From Hephaestia caeni (lineage in GTDB: Bacteria > Pseudomonadota > Alphaproteobacteria > Sphingomonadales > Sphingomonadaceae): 64,000 bases of DNA. Positions 62,105 through 64,000 of this stretch are shown one piece after another. Position 1 is the first letter of the stretch. Every line of letters starts with the position of its first letter. The position numbers and the translations under genes were made by a program. The notes under the pieces are model-generated. The model worked only from the letters and a program-made list of their open reading frames with translations, did no database searches and was not told where the DNA came from. Location: positions 372,001-436,000 of the forward strand of contig NZ_QXDC01000003.1 of assembly GCF_003550065.1 (NCBI RefSeq), given 5' to 3'.

Positions 62105-63706
62105 ATGCTCGATTTTCCGCGCTGGAAGATCACCTCGATCATCGCCTTCCTCGTGGCGTTGATGCTGCTGGCGGTGCCGAGCTTCTTCCCCGAAGATCAG
62201 ACCGCCAAATGGCCGATCCCGCATCCGCGGGTCAATCTGGGGCTCGATCTTGCCGGCGGCAGCTATCTGCTGCTCGAGGCCGACACCAAGGATCTCGCCA
62301 GCTCGCGGCTCGAGCAGATGCGCGAGCAGGTGCTGACCGAAATGCGTCGCACCGAGCCCCGGATCGGCATCGGCGACATCTCGATCCGCGGCGGTAAACT
62401 CTCCTTCATGGTCCGCGACGCGAGCCAGGTCGACGCCGCGCGCGAGCGGCTGCTGGGCATCACCGGCAGCGGTGCGGGCATGACCGGGCAGCGCGAGTGG
62501 AACGTCGAGGTGGTCGATACCTCGCGCTTCGTGCTCACCCCCACGCAAGCCGGGCTGAGCGAGGCGATCAAGACCGCGATGGCCGACGCGACCGAGGTCG
62601 TGCGCCGCCGCATCGACGAACTCGGCACCAAGGAGCCGACGATCATCCAGCAGGGCAGCGACCGGATCGTCGTCCAGGTGCCGGGCTTGCAGGACCCGCA
62701 GGCGCTGAAGGACCTGCTCGGCAAGACCGCCAAGCTCGAATTCAAGATGGTCGACATGAACGCCGACCCCGCCGAACTGGTGAAGGGCAACGCGCCGATC
62801 GGCGACGAGATCGTGCCCTATCCCGGCAACCCGATGGGCATCCCGGTGATCGCGGTGAAGCGCGCGACGATCATCGAGGGCGGCCAGTTGGTCGACGCCC
62901 GCCAATCGTTCGAGCCGCAGACCAACGCGCCGATCGTCGACATCACCTTCAACGGCGAGGGCGGCAAGCGCTTCGCCCGGGTGACGCGCGAGAATACCGG
63001 CAAGCAGTTCGCGATGATCCTCGACAATCAGGTGATCTCGGCGCCCTCGATCAACGAGCCGATCATGGGCGGCAAGGCGATGATCAGCGGCAGCTTCACC
63101 GTCGACAGCGCCAACGAACTGGCGATCGCGCTCCGATCCGGCAAGCTGCCGGTGCCGCTCAAGGTGGTCGAGGAACATACCGTCGGCCCCGATCTCGGTA
63201 CCGATTCGATCCACGCGGGCATCCTCGCCTCGGCGATCGCGGCGACCGCGGTGATCGTGTTCATGTTCGTCACCTACGGCCGCTTCGGGCTCTATGCCGA
63301 CCTTGCCGTCACCATCAACATCTTCGTCATCCTGGGCGTGATGGCGCTGCTCAACGCGACGCTCACCTTGCCCGGCATCGCCGGGTTCGTGCTGACGATC
63401 GGCACCGCGGTGGACGCCAACGTGCTGATCAACGAGCGCATCCGCGAGGAACGCCATCGAGGGCGAAACGTCGTTCAGGCGGTCGAGCTGGGCTATACCG
63501 AGGCCAGCCGCACGATCTTCGAGGCGAACGTGACGCACGCGATCGCGGGCTTCATCATGCTGATGCTCGGATCGGGGCCGATCAAGGGCTTCGCGATCGT
63601 GCTGCTGATCGGCATCGCGACGTCGGTGTTCACCGCCGTTACCTTCACGCGCATGTTGGTTGCGATCTGGCTTCGCCGGAATCGTCCCAGCGACATCCAC
63701 ATCTGA
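62105..63706 (+). CDS. secD: Protein translocase subunit SecD
   Basis: A 533-residue membrane protein that uses the proton gradient to help pull proteins out of SecYEG. An N-terminal helix is followed by NLGLDLAGGSYLLLEAD, a large periplasmic domain and five C-terminal helices with TYGRFGLYADLAVTINIFVI, GTAVDANVLINERIREE and FEANVTHAIAGFIM. Start ATG 62105 is fixed by the single-base gap after yajC. Confidence 0.97.
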   Translation: MLDFPRWKITSIIAFLVALMLLAVPSFFPEDQTAKWPIPHPRVNLGLDLAGGSYLLLEADTKDLASSRLEQMREQVLTEMRRTEPRIGIGDISIRGGKLSFMVRDASQVDAARERLLGITGSGAGMTGQREWNVEVVDTSRFVLTPTQAGLSEAIKTAMADATEVVRRRIDELGTKEPTIIQQGSDRIVVQVPGLQDPQALKDLLGKTAKLEFKMVDMNADPAELVKGNAPIGDEIVPYPGNPMGIPVIAVKRATIIEGGQLVDARQSFEPQTNAPIVDITFNGEGGKRFARVTRENTGKQFAMILDNQVISAPSINEPIMGGKAMISGSFTVDSANELAIALRSGKLPVPLKVVEEHTVGPDLGTDSIHAGILASAIAATAVIVFMFVTYGRFGLYADLAVTINIFVILGVMALLNATLTLPGIAGFVLTIGTAVDANVLINERIREERHRGRNVVQAVELGYTEASRTIFEANVTHAIAGFIMLMLGSGPIKGFAIVLLIGIATSVFTAVTFTRMLVAIWLRRNRPSDIHI

Positions 63707-63719
63707 CGGGACCGGATCG

Positions 63720-64000
63720 ATGCGTCTTCTGAAAATGGTTCCCGACGATACCAACATCGATTTCGTGCGCCTGCGCCACGCGGCGTTCACGATCACGGCG
63801 TTGTTGACGGTGGCGGCGATCGCGCTCGTCCTCGTGCGCGGGCTCAACATGGGCGTCGATTTCGTCGGCGGGCTGATGATCGAGGAGAAATTCGAATCGC
63901 CGCCGCCGCTCGACGAGGTGCGCAAGACGATCGAAAGCCTCAACGTCGGCGAGGCCACGCTTCAACCATTCGGCGATCCGCGCACGATCTCGATCCGACT
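63720..64000 (+). CDS. secF: Protein translocase subunit SecF, 5' part (cut by window end)
   Basis: The first 93 residues of SecF: MRLLKMVPDDTNIDFVRLRH, a transmembrane helix (AFTITALLTVAAIALVLVR) and the SecD/F motif GLNMGVDFVGGLMIEEKF. The frame is open to the window end. It lies 13 bases after secD, completing yajC-secD-secF. Confidence 0.95.
   Translation, partial: MRLLKMVPDDTNIDFVRLRHAAFTITALLTVAAIALVLVRGLNMGVDFVGGLMIEEKFESPPPLDEVRKTIESLNVGEATLQPFGDPRTISIR

Overview
The window is high-GC DNA (roughly two thirds G+C) from an alphaproteobacterium, most likely a member of the Sphingomonadaceae such as Sphingomonas. This rests on gene order (serC-serA-hisZ-purA; pyrE-pdxJ-acpS-lepB; the coxB-coxA-ctaB-ctaG-coxC-DUF983-surf1 cluster), on a separate regulatory subunit HisZ, on a large TonB-dependent receptor beside glycoside hydrolases, and on many intergenic palindromic repeats. 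No transposase, integrase, phage gene, rRNA gene or CRISPR array was seen.

Layout. 1-8.6 kb: the 3' part of aroC, a 254-bp branched palindrome, two related small exported proteins, then a minus-strand run serC-serA-hisZ-purA and an exported esterase. 8.6-19.7 kb: a carbohydrate locus with a TonB-dependent receptor, an exported endonuclease/exonuclease/phosphatase-fold enzyme, a GH3 beta-glucosidase, a GH144-like Tat lipoprotein, tRNA-Pro(GGG) and a GH92 glycosidase. 19.9-26.2 kb: a stress and osmolyte region with the overlapping genes otsB-GH15-otsA facing an osmoprotectant ABC importer whose permease and binding protein are fused. 26.3-32.6 kb: an SDR, a LysR regulator divergent from malate synthase G, a DPP III-like lipoprotein and a DUF2141 protein. 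32.7-37.3 kb: the minus-strand operon pyrE-pdxJ-acpS-lepB-AI-2E family protein-zeta GST. 37.4-43.9 kb: the aa3-type cytochrome c oxidase operon with assembly factors. 43.9-54.7 kb: thrC, an RlmI-like methyltransferase, small proteins, ccmAB, a minimal zincin, phhB, a membrane LytTR regulator, an acyltransferase, an isoaspartyl peptidase, an S1/P1 nuclease and ispG. 54.9-61.6 kb: a sugar ABC importer operon with its own LacI regulator and a GH1 beta-glucosidase. 61.8-64 kb: yajC-secD-secF, with secF cut by the window end.

How the parts may work together. LacI-type palindromes of consensus TGTAACCGGTTACA (or close variants) lie between the esterase and TonB receptor genes (two copies), upstream of the GH144-GH3-phosphatase operon, and just upstream of lacI in the distant ABC/GH1 operon. 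I infer one sugar regulon: outer-membrane uptake of a glucan, periplasmic cleavage by GH144 and GH3, inner-membrane import by the ABC system and cytoplasmic cleavage by GH1. The substrate is unproven; GH144 suggests beta-1,2-glucan.

The other notable property is the number and variety of intergenic palindromes. At least eight sequence families occur. They often touch stop codons, one lies between two genes of an ABC operon, one carries the ribosome binding site of acpS, and one has been read into the C-terminus of the sugar-binding protein.
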